Under the pieces are notes generated by a model. That model ran no database searches. It was not told the DNA's origin and was given only the letters and a program-made list of their open reading frames with translations. Source: Neurospora crassa OR74A (Eukaryota > Ascomycota > Sordariomycetes > Sordariales > Sordariaceae). From it: a stretch of DNA of 64,000 nucleotides. Within the stretch, counting starts at the first letter, position 1. Each line of letters starts with the position of its first letter. Below, piece by piece: positions 1 to 11,186 of this stretch. The position numbers and the translations under genes were made by a program. The DNA lies in contig NC_026503.1 of assembly GCF_000182925.2 (NCBI RefSeq), positions 3,906,001-3,970,000 of the forward strand, written 5' to 3'.

Positions 1-954
1 TGAACTGACTATCCCCAAGCCACCAAAAGACTGGGGCAAGATTGGCGTATCCGGCGAGATAACCGCAAATATTGCCGATGCCTACGAACCTGCTGGCCAT
101 AGCATTTGCCATTTCTTCAAGGCGTTAGTGATCGATGGCGTCGATGTATTGGGGCTTTATCGGAGGAGTACATACCTTGCTGGTGAGTGGGCGCACAGTC
201 AACGATGAAGGCGCGAATCGCTGCTTGGACTGAAATTGACAGGTCAGCAGGGCACATAGATTCAGGTCAAGGAATGCGAGTGCGTACCAGTATTGATGGC
301 GAAATCAAGGATATAGATCCAGAGCACGGCGGTACAAATGATGCACAACTTGACGCTTTCGGACTGAGGGTCGGCACCAAAGAGCCCGAGGATGCCAGTA
401 ACAATCTCTCGGGTCCAGGCAAGGAACATCAGCGAGAGTATCGTGGCGGCAGCACCTCCGAGCATGAAGGGCTTGCGCTTGCCCCAGCGGATGCGACAGT
501 TGTCACTCATCATGCCGACGTATGGTTGCACCAAGGTTCCCGAGAGAGGACCAGCAATCCAAACCAAGGCCATCAAAGACTTGCTGATGCCGAGAGAGAG
601 CAGATATGGAGATCCGTTGGACATCTCAACTGACCAAGCAATCTGCAGGCCGCCGATGCTGATGGTCAAAAGGATCATATACCATACGCTCTTTGTGGTT
701 TGGAACTCGTCGGCCGAGTCGGCACCTTGATCGCTGGAGGAGCCATCCTGATTATCGACTGGAGAGAGCAGTGGCGACTGTTCGCCGACAAGGAATTGCT
801 GATTTGTGTCTTCGCTCGCACCGTCGCGACGACCGGTACTGAGGCGTGATGCCGGCTCTTCGCGACGAGACTTGGGCTGTTCCGATTGTTGTTGATGGCC
901 TTCGTTGCCTGCGGGGCGGGCCCGGTCTGGATGCTCTGCTAATGACGACGTCAT
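1..954 (-). CDS. GPH/SUT-type sucrose (alpha-glucoside) transporter, N-terminal half, cut by window edge
   Basis: Plasma-membrane H+-coupled disaccharide carrier of the glycoside-pentoside-hexuronide/SUT family (relative of fission-yeast Sut1), by family resemblance. Exons on the minus strand: 954-288, 229-176, 114-1 (continues beyond the window). Introns 287-230 (GTACGC...CAG, 58 nt) and 175-115 (GTATGT...CTAAC...AAG, 61 nt). The ATG at 954 opens a polar N-terminus of about 90 residues, followed by the first membrane segments. The visible SUT signatures are QIAWSVEMSNGSPYLLSLG, WIAGPLSGTLVQPYVG and the loop SDNCRIRWGKRKPFM. After splicing the frame reads DFAINTVQAAIRAFIVD then CAPTHQQEMANAMASR, which restores the family pattern across both junctions. 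The C-terminal half is outside the window, so completeness cannot be judged. Substrate is inferred from the family only. Confidence 0.88.
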
Positions 955-2334
955 GCGGAGATGTGGGCTATCGATGCGTTTGGGTGACCTGCGTCTCTCG
1001 ATCGCGCGTAACGGATGCCTTTATAACGGCTAGGGATAGAGTATTGACGAGTCCCTCTGCGCTGAGCTGCTGGGAAATAAAAACGGTTTGTTGCGATGCG
1101 CAGTTGGGTCGGGATTGGGTTGTTGAGACGGGAGGGTTATGTAGGTCTGTAGGTAGAAGGAGAGAAGTTGGTGTGTTAGTGTTTGTTAGAGAAGGCAAGG
1201 AATAGGTGCTCTGCCGCGGATTACACCACCGTGGTGGCCCAGTGCCCAACGAGCGATTCGCCAGAGATATCGAAATGTCCTTCGTGTTGAAGCTAGGTAG
1301 GTACTTACTTGCTGCTGCTCCACCAAACAACATGCAGTTAGTCTTTCAACGTTAAAGGCGAATCTAAGGTGCAAAGTGATCAAATTGGGCAAGAGCTGAC
1401 CAGGATGTTATGTAATAAGCAAACGATCAGTTCCCAACATCACACAGCTTGGTGCTCAGGCGAGCTTGTCGCTTGTCCGTAATCGTCACGCGGGCAAGTC
1501 AACGAATGCCACGAGACCGTCGTGATTCGATTGGATCGATTGCTGCGAATCTTCGACTTGCTGAATGAGGGTCAAATGAGGGGAGACAGACACAGGGCAA
1601 GTCGCAGACCCAGGGTCGGACAGGAGAAGCTTAAGGCACAGAAAGGGTCAACAAGATGGTCAAGAGAGTCTAAAAGACGGGAGGTCTAGACTATGAGACA
1701 GACGCACTAACAATTACAAGGCTGGGGGAGCACAGCCAAACCGAGCAATGAGACATTCATGCGAGATAGGTACGTACACCCGGACCCACGTCACCCGGGC
1801 GCCCGTCACGGTCCAGTCAACACTCGGCTGCTTGGCGATGAAGTCCGCAACAACAGCAGCCATCACCAAAGTCGTCGTCGTATATGATCGTCCATACCAC
1901 AGTCGTAACCCACAAAAGCAACGCCAGAAGCCCATATCTATCGTTTCAGTTCAAGAGCTCGTTGGGATGTCCCTTGCTGCTTTTCGTCGTCCTCTGAGTC
2001 CTACTACTTTCGGGTCATCGCGGGTTTAGATTCACAATGATCATACGTTTCTTCAAGAAAGCGTGCAAAGTTCATGATGGCACATGGCATCTTAACCGAC
2101 GTACTGGCAGTTTATGTTGCAACCGCTTACGTGCCGTACATTGAATCAGCTTCTATACGAGGAATAGGGTCCCAAAATCCTTGTATATGGGAAATCGACC
2201 TTCGAGCCATAAAAGGACAGCATCTGTCAAAGGTAACCAGTCTCTTCGGCAAGCTGCCTTATCATCGTTGCCTTCCCTAGACGGCCTCAACTAGAACTTC
2301 GATCCGTCATCTTCCCCCACCCCATATCGCAAGC
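955..2334. other. Divergent intergenic region (transporter / methyltransferase)
   Basis: Shared upstream region of the minus-strand transporter and the plus-strand methyltransferase. It holds a CTAGGTAGGTAC motif at about 1293-1304. The open frames here (for example 968-1333 on the minus strand) have no recognisable domain and unusual, low-complexity composition. I see no RNA gene. Confidence 0.6.
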
Positions 2335-3462
2335 ATGGTCGCCAGTCCCAAAGCTAAGGAGGCAATGCTGGCTCCCGCCTCACGACCGGCGGCGGCAGGG
2401 GGGCCGCCAGTCCCGATCTCGGCCCCGCTCACTGCTGAAGCTGCAGGCAACTTGGGCATTCTGCCTGCTTCGCATTGGCAACAAGCACAGGGGGAAGATG
2501 CCGCCGACGATACGGACGATACTGCCTCCACCATCGGCTCCCTTCTCTCCAGCACCGCTTCCCTCTCCCAGAGCATCTTTGAGTATCGTAGGATTCTTGG
2601 AAGAACTTATCACAGCGACGTTGGCAATGCTGAAGCATGGCAGCCCAATGACGCGCGACATGCCGAAGCGATGGACATCTTCCATCACTTGAACACCCTC
2701 ATCCTCTCCGGAAAGCTGTATACCGCCCCGCTTCCAAAGAAAATTCAGAAGGCCGTCGACATTGGAACTGGCACAGGCATTTGGGCCATCGACTTTGCCG
2801 ACGAGTTCCCTGAAGCCGAAGTCATCGGCACTGACGTCTCGCCCATTCAGCCTACCTGGGTTCCACCCAATCTCAAGTTCGAAATCGATGACTTGAACCT
2901 TGAATGGACCTGGCCCGACAACACCTTCGACTACATCCATTCTCGCAGTTTGATTGGTGTAGTCGAGGACTGGGAGAGGTTCTATCGCCAGGCTTTCCGT
3001 TGTTGCAAGCCGGGCGGTTATGTTGAGGATGTCAGCAACTCCGTCAAGGCTTTCAGTCTGGATGGAACTGTGAAGGAGGGTAGTGCCCTTGACCAGTGGG
3101 GTAAGGTCTTCTTTGAGGGCGGAAACAAGTTCGGAAGGACCTTCAAGGTCGTCGAGGATGACATTCACCGAAAGTGCATGGAGAAGGCTGGCTTCGTCGA
3201 TATTGTCATCAAGGACATCCAGGTGCCTGTTGGCGCTTGGCCCAAAGACAAGACACAACAGGAATTGGGAATCTGGGCCAAGATGGCGCTGGAGTCGGAT
3301 CTTGAAGGATACGTCAATTACATCTGGGGCGTTGTGCTGGGCTGGACCCCTGAGGAAATCAGCACATATTGTGCCGCGTTCAAGAGAGAGCTGAAGAATA
3401 CCAGAATTCACGGCATGTACACGACTCGCGTCGCGTATGCACGCAAGCCAGAAGAGCTTTAA
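2335..3462 (+). CDS. LaeA/UMTA-like SAM-dependent methyltransferase
   Basis: Single-exon, 375-residue class I methyltransferase of the fungal LaeA-like (UMTA) group. Residues 1-90 are low-complexity, Ala/Pro/Ser-rich. The core follows: YRRILGRTYHSD entry motif, a helix NDARHAEAMDIFHHL, SAM motif I VDIGTGTGIWAIDFADEFP near residues 139-157, the acidic strand EVIGTDVSPIQPTWVPPN, post-motif DDLNLEWTWPDNTFDYIHSR, and PGGYVED. Family members more often carry an aromatic or acidic YVE(V/W/F)QE version of the last motif, so the VEDVSN reading is slightly unusual. Such proteins act on secondary metabolism or are orphan methyltransferases; no biosynthetic genes lie nearby, so the substrate is unknown. 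A 361-aa open frame on the opposite strand (2380-3465) is a codon-bias shadow. Confidence 0.9.
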   Translation: MVASPKAKEAMLAPASRPAAAGGPPVPISAPLTAEAAGNLGILPASHWQQAQGEDAADDTDDTASTIGSLLSSTASLSQSIFEYRRILGRTYHSDVGNAEAWQPNDARHAEAMDIFHHLNTLILSGKLYTAPLPKKIQKAVDIGTGTGIWAIDFADEFPEAEVIGTDVSPIQPTWVPPNLKFEIDDLNLEWTWPDNTFDYIHSRSLIGVVEDWERFYRQAFRCCKPGGYVEDVSNSVKAFSLDGTVKEGSALDQWGKVFFEGGNKFGRTFKVVEDDIHRKCMEKAGFVDIVIKDIQVPVGAWPKDKTQQELGIWAKMALESDLEGYVNYIWGVVLGWTPEEISTYCAAFKRELKNTRIHGMYTTRVAYARKPEEL

Positions 3463-5748
3463 CAATGACCTAAATCAGCAGTCAGAGCAAAAGATGACCT
3501 AGGCTTGATGTGGGCGTACTTTGCGTTCAGTTCGTCCATAGACGGCCATCCATACTGGAGCGAGAGAGCCAACGAACGCAGCAATTTGTATTAGATCGAC
3601 GCATGGTAATGAGCTGGTGTAACAAACAGATAGTCAGTTTGAGAATCAATGTTTTATTTGCAAGCCGTCGTCAACTAAGTATACCACGTCTCGCTCATTC
3701 GGACAGTGCGGCGTCATAGCGTGAAGGTAATGTCGTAAGAGGGAGGAGGGACGACTGTGCTCGATATCTCAATCGTATAGCAATCCAAGACAAGATAAGC
3801 ACGAGGCAGTAATACATGCGCCTGACATGCAAATCCTGCAGGGGACTGTGAATGTTTTACACAGTATAATGAAGCAGCAGCAAATGATGGAGGGTAGGGG
3901 GAGGCTTCGATTTGTTCTCGATGTTTTGCGCCGCCGCGCGCTAAGGCCGGCAGTCAATACCTAGGGCTAGGCTTTGAATGTGTGCAGTCAGTTTGACAGT
4001 CTCCTGTCGTAGACAACCACCACAAGTCCCTTTTGGCGGGAAATGCAGTCTTGATGTTTCGTTCTGGCAATCTTCAAAACTTTGAAAGTTGCAGGGAAAT
4101 CCCCAGCAAGAGTGGTCACGCTCCGGCAATTGCGGACTAAACTACCGAATGTATAACATGAATAAATTGTACACATAGTCCGCAACCCTTAATTCGCAGT
4201 ATGTCATGTTCGGTTTTTGATTTTCAACCTCGACTACAATCTAATGTTGGCTTTTTTTTCTTTGGCTGGCTTGGTACTCCTAGTCTATTGGAAGACATCT
4301 AAACTGCTTTGTCCTGGGACCTACATAGTTAAAATAGAACGTTAGGTATAGCTCGGAAAGCCATCAACACGATGCCACTTTCCATCTTTCAGAAAGAGCA
4401 TCTTCAAGGTTAGTTCACGCTTTGGTCATATCATGAAGCGAGCAAATCAGACAAAAATGTCCTAGGGAAGCTGGCTCGGGGGTCTCGAGCTAACAAACAA
4501 ACCAGTTAGTCAGTACATATTGGACTGTACCTAGGATTGTGGACCGGCACCATGTGGAGATTCAAATGGCCGCAGATATGGACCGGTGTCTGAAACGTGA
4601 AGGTGGAGGAGTTTGCGACTCCGTTCGGCGGGACTGGGTTGGGGTTTCGGTGTTCAAGTTATGGTGATCCCCCACATCAGAGTTTCCCGGCTCGACTTTA
4701 CTCGCGGTCGGAAAGCCGCAAGAAACCTCCTGACACCTCAAATAAACCACATGTGCGCTCTTGACATCCATACTCAGCCCAGTAGTTTATGATGAAGTGG
4801 TGTGGTGATGGTCACGCAGCGAGTCATAGACACCGGTTACAGTTGATCACTTTTATGTGTTGGTAGGAGCTGAGCTTAGACTTATCGTTAAGTTGTGCTC
4901 TTGTCCAATGGCTGTCCACAAAAAAATCGGGTTACATTGTGTAACTCTGCGGACTCCGAAGCATTTGATATCGCCAACTTGAGCCCTTTGAGCAATTGAT
5001 TGTTGGTGCAGATGTTGTATTTTCTGGCTTCGCTCTTCATAAATGTGAAGAATTCCTCAACGGAACCCTTGCATATAACTGGATGTGACAGACATCTGAT
5101 TTGAGCGTCTTTCCCTGAAGGTCCGCCATGAATTTCTTCTTTGATTGAGTTCCCCTTTGTCGGCACAGGCTTTGACTCCTCGAACTCTGTATATGTAGAG
5201 GTAGTGTGCTGGGTAAAATGCTGGACATCGATATTGAGCTCAAATTCCATTCCCGTTCCTGGAGAGCTCTACTTCGCTGTGATCTCTACATTGTACCTCT
5301 CTAGTGTATCTCGTATGTAACCGACCGCAATGCAGTTAGGATACCTAGGATTGCGGATATCAGTGATCAGATGCCACATGTCCAATCAAAGCTCTCTTCT
5401 TGCCAAGCACAGACACCCGGTCCCTGCCCCGCTATGCACCAGCCTGAAAGCGCGACCCAACAGCGGGCACGCCTTCAATCTGTCCAACTTTTGGCGACTC
5501 TGGACAAACACCGACAACATCTGGACCGGCATTCGAAGGAATAAGGTCTGATGTCAAGACCGTCGACCTGGACAGCTGTAATTTCCACATCTACAATCGA
5601 TTAGAGCTTTCATGGTGTCGCAGCACCTTCGCCGCTGCTCTCCGTCGAGCTACATCTACTTCTCTCCCCGACTCGCCGCAGTCCGGGCAACTTGCGCCAA
5701 GCTCGAAATCACCAGTGTCGCCCTACAGAACACCAGCACAACCTCGCG
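3463..5748. other. Intergenic region upstream of NHX1
   Basis: About 2.3 kb between the methyltransferase and NHX1. The stretch 4130-4330 is noticeably AT-rich. The only ATG-initiated frame with protein-like composition is the minus-strand ORF at 4888-5250, listed separately. No tRNA-like box B or transposase fragment was seen. Confidence 0.55.
4888..5250 (-). CDS. Possible small orphan protein (120 aa), unverified
   Basis: An intronless minus-strand frame with an ATG at 5250 and TAA at 4888. The product is balanced in charged, polar and hydrophobic residues and contains an amphipathic stretch (EEFFTFMKSEARKYN, then NQLLKGLKLAIS), unlike the Arg/Ser/Pro-rich shadows elsewhere. It has four cysteines, no signal peptide, no membrane segment and no family that I recognise. 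It lies alone in a 2.3-kb gap, on the opposite strand to both neighbours. It may be a lineage-specific gene or a chance frame. Confidence 0.25.
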   Translation of the reverse strand: MEFELNIDVQHFTQHTTSTYTEFEESKPVPTKGNSIKEEIHGGPSGKDAQIRCLSHPVICKGSVEEFFTFMKSEARKYNICTNNQLLKGLKLAISNASESAELHNVTRFFCGQPLDKSTT

Positions 5749-7990
5749 ATGCTCTCCGAGGTGATTGCTGGCTCCCTGGCGGAGCTCGCAAGTATGTTCC
5801 ACCGTCCTCTTTGCGCCAAATTTGGCTCCTACGGATTGATACTGACGTGTGATCGTGTCCAGAGAGAGATGAAGAAGATCCCGGGGGTAGGCCAATCCAC
5901 CTCTTGATGTACAGCGCTTGCAGAGAGGCTAACGAGACGCAAAAACAGCCGAAAACCCGACCAAACAGGAGATGTACTCTGCAATGGCCATCTTCATCTT
6001 CATCTTGCTTCTCATGACGGCCTTCTTCACGAGTTATATCATGCAGGAGAGGAAGATTCAGGCTGTCCACGAAACCGTTGTGTCTATCTTTGCCGGTACA
6101 ATGCTACTCCCAGACCTGCCATAGCCATACTCTTACTGACACCGACTCTCATCAGGTATGGTCGTTGGTCTCATCATCCGAATCTCCGGCAGCGACAACA
6201 TTCAAAGCTTGCTTAGGTTCAGTCCGCAGATCTTTTTCAACCTTCTGCTACCTCCGATTATCCTCTCGTCCGGCTACGAACTACACCAGGCGAACTTCTT
6301 TCGAAATATTGGCACAATCCTGACCTTTGCTTTTGCTGGCACGGCCATATCGGCTGTCGTCATCGGTGTGCTACTATGGTTGTATACCAGGATCCCGCTC
6401 GAAGGGCTGGAGGTGACCTTTAGAGAGGCAATACAAGTTGGTGCGTCCTTGTCTGCCACGGACCCCGTCACGATTTTGGCAATCTTCAACTCCTTCAAGG
6501 TCGATCCGCAGCTGTACACGGTTATCTTTGGCGAATCGATCTTGAACGATGCTATTGCCATTGTTATCTTCGAGTCGGCGCAACATGCGGATGGAAACGG
6601 ACAGCGAATCGGCGTTGTCAGTATCATCCATGGTATTTGGTATTTCTTGAAGGAGTTTTTCGGCAGCTTGGCAATTGGATCTGTTGTTGGCATTTTGGCT
6701 GCCGTACTTCTCAAGTTTACTTACCTTAGGCGGTATCCCAAGATGGAGAGCTGCATGATTGTTCTGATTGCGTACTCGACCTATTTCTTTTCACAGGCCA
6801 TCCAAATGTCCGGTAAGACCTGCCACTCCTTATTTACATTTTCCAGGACCAATTCTAACCCCGCAACAGGCATCGTGTCGCTGCTCTTCTGCGGCATCAC
6901 ACTTAAGCACTATGCTTATTTCAACATGTCACGCCGGACTCAACTGACCACCAAGTTCTTTTTCCAAGTCCTTGCTCAGCTATCTGAAAACTTTATCTTC
7001 ATTTATCTCGGCTTGTCATTATTTACGGAGAAGAACTTGGAGTATCAGCCTCTTCTGATTATCATAACAGTCCTATCGGTATGCGCAGCAAGGTGGCTGG
7101 CAGTCTTCCCTCTGTCGCGACTCATCAACTGGTTCATTCGATACAGGGCTCGGCGCCATGGCAGGGAAGCTGCCGATGTATTGCCTTACAACTACCAAGC
7201 GATGCTCTTCTGGGCAGGCTTGCGTGGTGCCGTCGGTGTGGCTCTTGCCGCGGCGTTCACTGGCAAGAGCAGGTTTGCCTTGCAAGCGACCGTGCTTGTT
7301 GTCGTTGTGCTCACTGTCATTATTTTCGGTGGAACTACCGCCCGCATGTTGGAGATTCTCGAGATCAAGACTGGTGTTGTTGAGGAAATTGACTCAGATG
7401 ACGAGTTCGATATCGAAGCCATCCATGGCGGAACTTGGCACAAGCGGTCAGGCACGGGTATCGGGTTCAGCGCCCCTCGTAGGGGATCAACCGTGCCATT
7501 GGGGAACCTCGATTCGGAGAGGAATGGAAGTCCCGGTAGCAGAAGCGGGTGGGCATCTGGACATCGGTCCCCGAATCCTATGCCAAGAAGACAGTCGAGC
7601 CGTCTTGATGTCAAGAACGGTAACGACCATGAAAGGGTGGACTTATTGGGAGTCTCAGGGAACAATACCGACTCGGAGATTGGTAGTGATATCGACACGT
7701 CAGATTTGCCACCACCCGCTCCCAGAAGGAGACCGAGTCCGATACCGGGAGGTGGAAATGCGGATCTGGAAGCTGGGCCTGGCGAGCGTGGCAGCGGATG
7801 GAATAGATCAACTTCTAACAATGAAGGTGGTCAGAGTCTCAGTGCCACAGCTGCTATTCGACAGCTCTTTAGCAGCGAAGATCCAACGGCACTGTTCAGA
7901 CAGTTTGACGAGAACTATATAAAACCGAAACTCTTATTAGACGGAGGAACGGGAAGGGGAGGGCACGGTGGTCCCTCGGGGTCTGGCTAG
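5749..7990 (+). CDS. NHX1: Endosomal/vacuolar Na+(K+)/H+ exchanger, CPA1 family
   Basis: Exchanges cytosolic Na+ or K+ for lumenal H+ in late endosomes/vacuole, controlling organelle pH and salt tolerance (family knowledge). Exons 5749-5791, 5863-5886, 5949-6095, 6156-6812, 6870-7990 give 663 residues with all phases consistent. The N-terminus MLSEVIAGSLAELAKRDEED and the segment AVHETVVSIFAG match fungal Nhx1. CPA1 hallmarks: PPIILSSGYEL, SATDPVTILAIF, ESILND with the transport residues N202 and D203 (my numbering), and FWAGLRGAVGVALAAAF. About 12 hydrophobic segments are followed by a 200-residue disordered cytosolic tail rich in Ser/Pro/Arg that ends in a conserved FRQFDENYIKPKLLL block. 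The fourth intron (6813-6869) is 57 nt without an in-frame stop, so its retention would keep the frame. The start is the first ATG that gives the conserved N-terminus. Confidence 0.95.
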
Positions 7991-9437
7991 GAGCACAAGA
8001 TCTGACTAAAATATGTCGTGAGTTGTTACAGCGGATAAAACATATCATGTCTACTCGCCATGTGGTGACTCTGTTAGTCGAGCACGCTAGTGTCTCAACC
8101 TCCCTGGTTCCCGAGGGCATAGGAGTTGCTCAGTAATGGACACTCTGACTTGATTTGCGATGTCGACTCAACTCGTAATGATTGACACTGTCCTTTCGAA
8201 GTAAACTGAACTGGAGTTGTTCTTTGTCTGGAATACGCCTTGTAAAAATCGTTGTGAACCCAGACTGCGCCATTGGGATGCGCAAGCAGTCTAACGAGGC
8301 TCGAACCTTGAACACCCGCAAGACATGCAAATATCACACGACTAGCGAATCAAAATCGCGGAGTTTATCCCTTAGTAGCTGCAAACTAGGGTAGTGTATG
8401 TATCTGGGATTGGCAACTATGCCATTTTCGTGACCGATCAACTCGAATGATTTTACATATGACTCGTTTGCGAGCAAGATTCTCCCTGAAAGTCCGTTTT
8501 CAATCGCATGGCCGCGCGTTGCACATCCAACCCAGTCGGCGAGGAGACGCTCGGAAATGTTTAGAACCTGCACTGCCTCGTTTCCGAAAAATATCCAACA
8601 GCCAATGGAAATCCATTCTGCCTTGTGAAAGGATCAACATCAGCTTGAAAGTCTTGCCGCTCCCCATCCTGGAAAAAAATGAAATAAAGTGCATACGCGG
8701 AAAGGTACTAGTGTCCCGAGAAGATGCAGCAAATGACACACCCGCGGCCAACAAAGTGATATGACATGATTGGAATGCGGCTCGCTGGTAACGTTGACGT
8801 TCTCTGCAAGGCCCCGTTCTTTGGTGTTGCAGCGCCCCGGGCTCGCTGTGCATTTCTGGTGGATCCTAGTCACATTCCTCAGCCTGCAGGGAGCTCCAGC
8901 CCTGTTGGAGGAGCCACCACGACCGGGGGAGTGGGGTGTGGGGTTCCTGCCCACTTCCACTTCCTTGTAAACATGGAGCTCGTGGCCTGGAAGGAATCCC
9001 GCTTGGCGTTTGGTCATCAGGGCAGATTCGGGGACGGACAGGGGTTGGCGGGGCAGCGTCTTGGAACTCCATCTGATCTTCTGGATTTCCCTTTACATAC
9101 ACTACCCGTACTATGACTCCCTTTCTCCATTGTTCATCTTCTCTTGTTTACGTTTCTTTTGTACGTTGGGTCTTTTGCTCATTATTACCAAGACAAGCTG
9201 GAAGCTACTTCACCTCGAACACGAAACTAAGTTTACACCAAGTTTACACGCAGTTATTGCGCCTGGCAGGATTACATCACTCCCGGAAACTTTATCACCT
9301 GTCGATACCTATAGGGGCACTTCCAGCCATCGTGTGAACCAAACAAAGCAATATCACGTCGAAGAGAGACTTGGCTTTTCTGCAGGGATCACTCTAAGCT
9401 AGTACCCGAGACAGCTTCATCTCCTATCCAACAAACG
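7991..9437. other. Intergenic region NHX1 / DUF1769 gene
   Basis: About 1.4 kb containing the NHX1 3' region and the upstream region of the DUF1769 gene. The last 350 bases before the ATG at 9438 are pyrimidine-rich, as in a fungal 5' leader. No convincing gene or RNA was seen. Confidence 0.55.
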
Positions 9438-11186
9438 ATGCTCGACGAAAACTTTCCCACCTTCCGCTCCCGCCCGTCCCCGGACAACCCACTCTCTTCC
9501 ATCCTATTTTTCACACAGAACGGCGCCGATCCTAGCCCCGAGTACATCCTCCGACGGGCCGACCCGGCCCTCCCGTCCTCGCGCAACAAGTATGCCGCCG
9601 CCCTCTGCGGTCCGTTGAACGCTGACGTCGTCTACGCCGAAGTCCTCGTCACCCCAGAATGGTCGCAACCCTCTATCTCGGGCGCCGAGATGCGCGCCCA
9701 GGCATTGAACGGCGCACCGCCTGCCCCCGCGACGGCGCTAGCCCCAGAAACCTTTGCCATTCAGCTGTATAATCCGGACTCGACCGTCGCAATCAAGATG
9801 GTGCCGGGCACGTGGAATAAGACTGACTCGTGGGAGTTTGAGCTGCCGGTCCAGACGTTCAAGCAGCCATCGGGCAGCGAGCTGGACAGGGAGAACGGAG
9901 GATTGCCGCCGCCGGACTTGATGCCAAGGGTCATGTTCAGATGGAAGAAAGACAGCAAGTTGAGCAAGGATATGACGTGTTACATGTGCGGAACGAGCTT
10001 GGGAGGGAGGAGGAACAAAGAGCCGGATATCACTATTGCCATGTTCAAGACTACCACGCGCAGGGATGGGGAGAGCGTGATCACTGTCTACCAGCCGAAT
10101 CTGCATCGGGTGGAGGTGGAGGATCGCAAGGGGCTGGAGCTCATACTTTTGCTAGGAGCCGAGGTGATTAAGGACTTGTATCTGTCGCCGAAGGCTGATG
10201 TCTTCAACGTTGGAGGAGGGGGCTCCCCTGTCGGAGTAGCGGGCAGGAGGAAGAACTCAAAGCCCACCAGCACGCCACCAGGAATGCCCATCATGTCTGG
10301 TGCTGTGGCGACCAATGGTGGTCCAGCAGGGGCAGGAGGACAATTTGTTGCTACGAACGCGATTCGCCATCCAGATACTATACCCGTGGCAACCTCAAGC
10401 GCGACAAACCTTTCATCATCAAAGGCAGATATCGATGCCGAAACGCAACGGCTCAAAGCAATGGTTGAGCACGAGGAACAAGAGCGGCAAAAGCGGGAAA
10501 GACAAGAGCGGGAGAAGCGTGAACGAGAAGAGCAACAGCGCATTAAGAGGATGCTCGAAGAAGAAGAACAGCGCGACCGTCAACGAAGGGAAGCAGAGGT
10601 CGCAGCCGAAACAGAGCGGTTGCGTAGAGAATACGGAATGGAAGGGCAGGAACTCCCATCGATCGTCCACTCCCCTCCAGCTCTTCAGAACGGAGGCACG
10701 TTTAGCAGCCCCACCCTCCCGCCACGGCAAACCTTCCAGAATACACAACCTCCGCCGCACCTCTTCCAACAGCCAAGCCAGGGCCAGCTGTCACCAACCA
10801 CAAACTGGGCAGCCACACCCTCTCTGCCTCCGCGGCCCCTTAGTGTTGGTCCGCCGGGGGCGCATCATGTTAGCGGGAGTAGCAGTAATAGCAGGCCAGG
10901 ACCATTTCATTGCGATAAGCTGAATAAAGTGTGGAATGGCGTGGTGATACCAGCTCTGGATCGTGGTTCCGGAACCCCGGGACCTGGTAGTTCGGGAAGG
11001 AGACGCAGCAGCGGTGCACCGTACTTATCAGCGGATCAATCGAATGGCAGTGGTAGTTACGGGTATAGCCAGGGTTCTGCTGGTCTGACTGGCGGGAATG
11101 GGAGCTTGGGTGCAAGCGATAGAGAGAGGGAAAGGGACAGAGAAAGGAATAGGAAAATTGCAAAGAAGAAGAGTGCGCTTTGGTAG
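9438..11186 (+). CDS. DUF1769 (UPF0590-type) fungal protein of unknown function
   Basis: Single-exon 582-residue protein. The N-terminal 255 residues form the conserved domain: PEYILRRADPALPSS, NKYAAALCGPLNADVVYAEV, FAIQLYNPDSTVAIKMV, GTWNKTDSWEFELP, and the Cys pair CYMCGTSLGGRR, then the block ITVYQPNLHRVEVEDRKGLE. This matches what I know as DUF1769, conserved in fungi with no assigned function. Residues about 334-400 form a highly charged Glu/Arg/Gln coiled coil. The rest is a disordered Pro/Ser/Gly tail that ends in a basic RERNRKIAKKKSALW motif, which could serve nuclear import or membrane/RNA contact. No signal peptide or membrane segment. Neighbours give no clue. The start ATG follows a leader with no better upstream ATG in frame. 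Confidence 0.85.
   Translation: MLDENFPTFRSRPSPDNPLSSILFFTQNGADPSPEYILRRADPALPSSRNKYAAALCGPLNADVVYAEVLVTPEWSQPSISGAEMRAQALNGAPPAPATALAPETFAIQLYNPDSTVAIKMVPGTWNKTDSWEFELPVQTFKQPSGSELDRENGGLPPPDLMPRVMFRWKKDSKLSKDMTCYMCGTSLGGRRNKEPDITIAMFKTTTRRDGESVITVYQPNLHRVEVEDRKGLELILLLGAEVIKDLYLSPKADVFNVGGGGSPVGVAGRRKNSKPTSTPPGMPIMSGAVATNGGPAGAGGQFVATNAIRHPDTIPVATSSATNLSSSKADIDAETQRLKAMVEHEEQERQKRERQEREKREREEQQRIKRMLEEEEQRDRQRREAEVAAETERLRREYGMEGQELPSIVHSPPALQNGGTFSSPTLPPRQTFQNTQPPPHLFQQPSQGQLSPTTNWAATPSLPPRPLSVGPPGAHHVSGSSSNSRPGPFHCDKLNKVWNGVVIPALDRGSGTPGPGSSGRRRSSGAPYLSADQSNGSGSYGYSQGSAGLTGGNGSLGASDRERERDRERNRKIAKKKSALW

Noticed and set aside
2380-3465. 361-codon open frame on the minus strand opposite the methyltransferase
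   Set aside because: Exact antisense of a conserved gene; such frames arise from codon bias and no domain is present.
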